This document shows positions 7,701-9,495 of a DNA stretch of 9,495 bases, one piece after another. Source of the stretch: Anaerolineales bacterium (GTDB taxonomy: Bacteria; Chloroflexota; Anaerolineae; 4572-78; J111). Position 1 is the stretch's first letter, and the number at the start of each line of letters is the position of its first letter. Position numbers and translations under genes: made by a program. The notes below the pieces were generated by a model, which made no database searches, was not told the origin of the DNA, and saw nothing but the letters and a program-made list of their open reading frames with translations. The stretch lies in contig JAAUSP010000277.1 in NCBI GenBank assembly GCA_012032575.1, positions 1 to 9,495 on the forward strand, in the 5' to 3' direction.

Positions 7701-9495
7701 AGCACAAATGAGGTTTTTGTTTCCATCCTGCCAGCATTGAGCGTACTACCATCTAAATCGAGATATAACCCATTGCCAGGCAAGAAATCGTTATACCCAT
7801 TACCGATTAAATCAATGGACCCATCGGTAATATTCCATTGGGTGAGGTTATAAAAGTTTAGTTGTCCAACACCATTGTTTTCAGTATCGAAGTTATCTGA
7901 AAGTAAAATTAAGTTATCCTGAAATAGAAGGGCTGAACCGTCACCCCCAACCAACAGGATACTGTCGTCAGGTTGAATATTAAGCCGCTGCAATCCGGCT
8001 AATCCCCACCCCGCCCCCAAGGGGCTGTTTTGCTCATTGACCACGATCAGGGGGTCGCGGTTAGCGGCGGCGACGTTTGAATTTTGATAGTGGCTGGTGA
8101 AGCGCCAGGTGGAGGAGTAGATGCCGGTAGCCAGGGCGCTGGTATTGATGGGCAGCACCGCCCGCAGCGATTCGTTGCTATTTTCATCTAATCCGGCGGT
8201 TTTTAGGTAAGCGGTCGAGTTGAGAGTCGCCCCCTCAAGGGCGTAGCTGACCGAAAGTTTGGGCGGAATGGCCGCCCGCACCGGGATGGTCAACTCAACC
8301 GGCACAAGCTGGTAGGGGTATGCCCGGTTGGAGTTGTAGACCAGAGACAGGCCGAGCGACTGTCCCTGCGAAACATAATCCGGCAGCACAATCTCGGTTT
8401 GGAGTGAGCCGTTGTGAGGGGTGAGCATGGAGTTAAAGTATACTTTGTTAGAGCAGGAGGGATAGCCGGTTTGATTATCGCCCTCTTCATCACCCGGTGA
8501 AGTTGGGGAAGTAGAAGGCGGCATCGGGAAATGCCAGGACGATTCTCGAATACCGCCACTGATCGTATTGATAACTGTGCCGTCGTTGCTAACTCGCCCG
8601 GTCCCGGCCACAAAAAATTGGCCGGTCTTGTGATCCATGGACCAAAAATCCACCTCGCTGCCGGGCGGCAGGTTATCCCGGTTGGGGAAGGTGATGGAGG
8701 CAGGCCGGGTAAAGGTCAAGCCCATCGGCTGGATGGTCACGACAAACCCCGGTTCCAGGGTGTCGGGCAAAGAGCCGGGGGTAAAATCGGCCGGCACCTC
8801 GGAGATGGACATGATCCCGGCAAAATCGTTGCCGTCATCACCTTTTACCGTATGGGGCGGAATGGCGATTTTAATGCCCAGGTTGGAGTTGACTACGTTG
8901 GTGGTCTGGTTGGGGTTCACCTGCACCTGGCCGGCGGGGTCAATTTTCATTAGGTAGACAGGCCGGTCAATTTCGGTGGTGGTGTTATCGGCCAGTTGAA
9001 TTTTGGAGCGATACGAGGCGTAGCTGTTGAAGGGCAGGGCGGTCCAGCCAATATACTCGACGTGGCTTTCTCCGGCCGGCAAATCGGGTAGAACAAAGTT
9101 GCCGTTGGCATCACTCTTAACCGATTGGCCGGTTTCCAGGCTGCAGATGGTGACGCCGGCCAGGGGCGTTTCGACGCCGCGAGCCGCGTCGTTGGCGTCG
9201 AGCACCCGGCCTTTGAGCGCGGCATTGCTGGCGGTTGGTTCAACCTCAGTGCTGCTGTTTGCCGCGGCGCCGGCGCTGCGGATAATCAATGGCAGGTAGG
9301 TGGCCGTGGCAACCACCATACAGGGGTCTACTTCGTCTTGAAGGGCAGCAGTAGTTGGCTGATCCGAAGCGTTCTCTTGAACCTGGGCACTTTTTGGGGG
9401 TGCCAAGCTGAAACCAGGATGATGATCAGGAGTTGAGGCAAGGTTTTTTGCCTCTGCCGGCAGCGGGGGCAACAGCGATCCCAGGATAGCAATAA
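4277..9495 (-). CDS. Giant RHS/YD-repeat protein with exchangeable C-terminal tip (5' end outside window)
   Basis: Secreted RHS-family protein. RHS proteins build a hollow YD-repeat cocoon that encloses a C-terminal effector. The frame is open to the right edge. The codons before the TTG at 9472 read IAILGSL, followed by LPPLPAEA, which looks like the end of a signal peptide, so the true start lies outside. Numbering residues from 9472: YLPLIIR at 59-65; carboxypeptidase-regulatory-like domain at about 85-175; a beta domain starting IPPHTV at 204; an RHS N-terminal region with a PLGAGWGLAG motif near 484; an inserted lectin-like block at about 520-676; YD repeats at about 725-1500 (for example TNYSYDGQGRLTSITDPTG); and the RHS core with LSDHLGSVRLV, GRWTTKDPIGFAGGDANLYI and IDVTGE ending at 1571. 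The core keeps the first DPxG but has DVTG where many members have DPxG. A 160-residue tip follows. No adjacent immunity gene is seen. The gene converges with the DUF2283-like gene. Confidence 0.93.
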   Translation of the reverse strand, partial: IAILGSLLPPLPAEAKNLASTPDHHPGFSLAPPKSAQVQENASDQPTTAALQDEVDPCMVVATATYLPLIIRSAGAAANSSTEVEPTASNAALKGRVLDANDAARGVETPLAGVTICSLETGQSVKSDANGNFVLPDLPAGESHVEYIGWTALPFNSYASYRSKIQLADNTTTEIDRPVYLMKIDPAGQVQVNPNQTTNVVNSNLGIKIAIPPHTVKGDDGNDFAGIMSISEVPADFTPGSLPDTLEPGFVVTIQPMGLTFTRPASITFPNRDNLPPGSEVDFWSMDHKTGQFFVAGTGRVSNDGTVINTISGGIRESSWHFPMPPSTSPTSPGDEEGDNQTGYPSCSNKVYFNSMLTPHNGSLQTEIVLPDYVSQGQSLGLSLVYNSNRAYPYQLVPVELTIPVRAAIPPKLSVSYALEGATLNSTAYLKTAGLDENSNESLRAVLPINTSALATGIYSSTWRFTSHYQNSNVAAANRDPLIVVNEQNSPLGAGWGLAGLQRLNIQPDDSILLVGGDGSALLFQDNLILLSDNFDTENNGVGQLNFYNLTQWNITDGSIDLIGNGYNDFLPGNGLYLDLDGSTLNAGRMETKTSFVLDPEMYELQFDLAGSNRSSSSVNTVSVSLGNIFSETLSLDTNEPFQTINRSINVSQLTNAKLIFDHNGGDNFGLLLDDVRLIRHNSTTFQSPPGDYSTLVKNSNNTYTRRLTDGTLIQFNSAGQQTALTDRNNNSTNYSYDGQGRLTSITDPTGQVITLAYSNGLLATVTYPDGRVTNFTHTGSDLTGVLYPDGATQSFGYDGRHLMTSETDRRGLVRTRQFDLYGRVTQAALPDGSTRQTLASQKIGLIDLSSGVGTEANPAPVIRPNQALSNLLDGEGRVMVFSTGPVNRFAGITDTANLTTTYTRDVNGNVTQLRRPSGAIYDQTYDASGNLTSAINRTFSNTPSRFTYEGTYNQVTSYTDPLNRVTNFTYDAKGNLTRLTSPLNRTVTMEYDSRGMVTRLVDPLTTPTTFAYNSSGNLSQIIQNPGPTQRITGFSYTPEGYVDTLADPLSRVYNYDYDAAGRLTQETLPGNRTISYGYDSAGNLTSLTPPGRPAHTFSYNNAGLPANYNAPPVAGSGSNQTLYSYNLARQLTQITRPDNQILAMNYDTAGRLSRLTFPRGQLNYTYNTTSGYLTGLTAPENVTLQYSYDRDKLTGVTWSGPVNGSVGYTYDGKGRVTRLRTAANDINFSYDADDMVTQARDLRLTYTTQSGLLQSTTLGVISDSWSFNPFAELNNYSATVSGSALFNLTYNHDNLGRILTKTETISGVTTVYGYRYDPAGRLDQVLTNGAATESYTYDPNGNRLSALGVATAGYDDQDRLLSYGNTSYSYNPNGELQSKTSGGQTTTYNYDALGNLMGVTLPTLPTSTQITYLVDGQNRRIGKRINGVLTQTWLYQDDLRPIAELNGSGSLVSLFVYASKGNVPDYMIRGGVNYRLLSDHLGSVRLVVNSSTGQIVQRLDYDSFGRVLADTNPGFQPFGFAGGLYDPATGLVRFGARDYDAEVGRWTTKDPIGFAGGDANLYIYSVNDPINSIDVTGEFWVLVSGAMGFLGNLGYQYWKYGDVSCIDGWEALGWGLAGMGIGGAARGLLGRAGTEFSHWIPSRFIRSTSKSYKPWLDNSVGRWLINGRNPLNGTYVSPIRHYRHDPFRWLKGGIETNGNKLPPALRQLDRIPDLYKGGAATGIGTSIGDSSKCGCEK
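4760..5095 (-). other. RHS repeat-associated core domain
   Basis: Residues about 1460-1571: YMIRGGVNYRLLSDHLGSVR, then YDSFGR, GFAGGLYDPATGLVRFGARD, GRWTTKDPIG and NLYIYSVNDP, ending IDVTGE. In the family this core closes the cocoon and, in characterised members, acts as an aspartyl autoprotease releasing the tip. The first Asp (of DPIG, at 4843-4841) and the second Asp with its Gly (DVTG) are kept, so cleavage is plausible but not shown. Confidence 0.8.
4973..7300 (-). repeat. YD-repeat array (protein-level repeats) of the RHS gene
   Basis: About 25-30 degenerate repeats of roughly 20 residues with the pattern Y-Y/T-YD-x-x-G-x-L/V-T-x-L/I-x-x-P-x-G occupy residues about 725-1500. An interruption at about 833-893 (SQKIGLIDLSSGVGTEANP and following) is a plug-like segment seen in related RHS proteins. 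At DNA level this gives recurring GTCGTA-type words on the plus strand that are coding, not a separate repeat family. G+C is near 68-70% in sampled lines. Confidence 0.85.
7445..7915 (-). other. A+T-rich lectin-like domain inserted in the RHS protein
   Basis: Residues about 520-676 interrupt the usual junction between the GGDGSALLF segment and the segment beginning SPPGDYSTLVKNSNNTY. The block reads like a carbohydrate-binding beta-sandwich: LTQWNITDGSIDLIGNGYND, FLPGNGLYLDLDGS, MYELQFDLAGSNRS, VSVSLG, then FGLLLDDVRLI at the end. I recall similar sequences in secreted proteins of cyanobacteria and other environmental bacteria but could not check. G+C is about 32% (7501-7560) and 37% (7561-7620), against 68% at 7021-7080. 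Confidence 0.6.

Noticed and set aside
9470..9495. TTG at 9472 as the true start of the RHS gene
   Set aside because: The frame stays open to the right edge and the residues before it (IAILGSL) look like the end of a signal peptide.

Overview
The window comes from a G+C-rich bacterial chromosome, most likely a Chloroflexota member (Anaerolineae/Ardenticatenia-like). This taxonomic guess is weak. It rests on the large secreted multidomain proteins, the cohesin/dockerin-type modules outside an obvious cellulosome, and a YLPLIIR segment near the N-terminus of the big protein, which I remember as frequent in secreted Chloroflexota proteins. No rRNA, tRNA or housekeeping marker is present to settle it.

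Layout: (1) Positions 1-3319, minus strand, hold a very large secreted protein running off the left edge. In order it has a signal peptide, a cohesin-like domain, a carboxypeptidase-regulatory-like beta domain, a dockerin-like pair of calcium loops, a di-heme cytochrome c peroxidase/MauG-like domain with two CxxCH sites, and a vanadium haloperoxidase/PAP2-type domain. The reading frame is broken once, near 2873-2878, inside the cohesin-like domain. Homology-like continuity on both sides argues for one gene with a single-base indel (real or an assembly error). (2) Positions 3320-3491 are a divergent intergenic region with a near-consensus plus-strand promoter. (3) Positions 3492-3791, plus strand, encode a small DUF2283-like protein. 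(4) Positions 3792-4276 lie between convergent genes. They hold two 56-bp imperfect direct repeats flanking a perfect 15-bp-stem palindrome, and no convincing gene. (5) Positions 4277-9495, minus strand, hold a giant RHS/YD-repeat protein that is open through the right edge, so its true start is outside the window.

The RHS gene is a mosaic in base composition. Its YD-repeat body is about 68-70% G+C in lines I counted. The last ~160 codons (the variable C-terminal tip) and an internal ~157-codon lectin-like block (7445-7915) are much more A+T-rich (roughly 32-53% in counted lines). This fits the known modular exchange of RHS tips and suggests a second exchange event inside the N-terminal half. 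No candidate immunity gene is visible downstream of the tip on the same strand.

The two large genes share a strand but are separated by about 960 bases and an opposing small gene, so they are unlikely to form an operon. What they share is export: one looks like a secreted peroxide-using enzyme assembly, the other a secreted or surface RHS protein that may deliver a C-terminal effector. The most unusual object is the cohesin/dockerin/di-heme peroxidase/haloperoxidase fusion.
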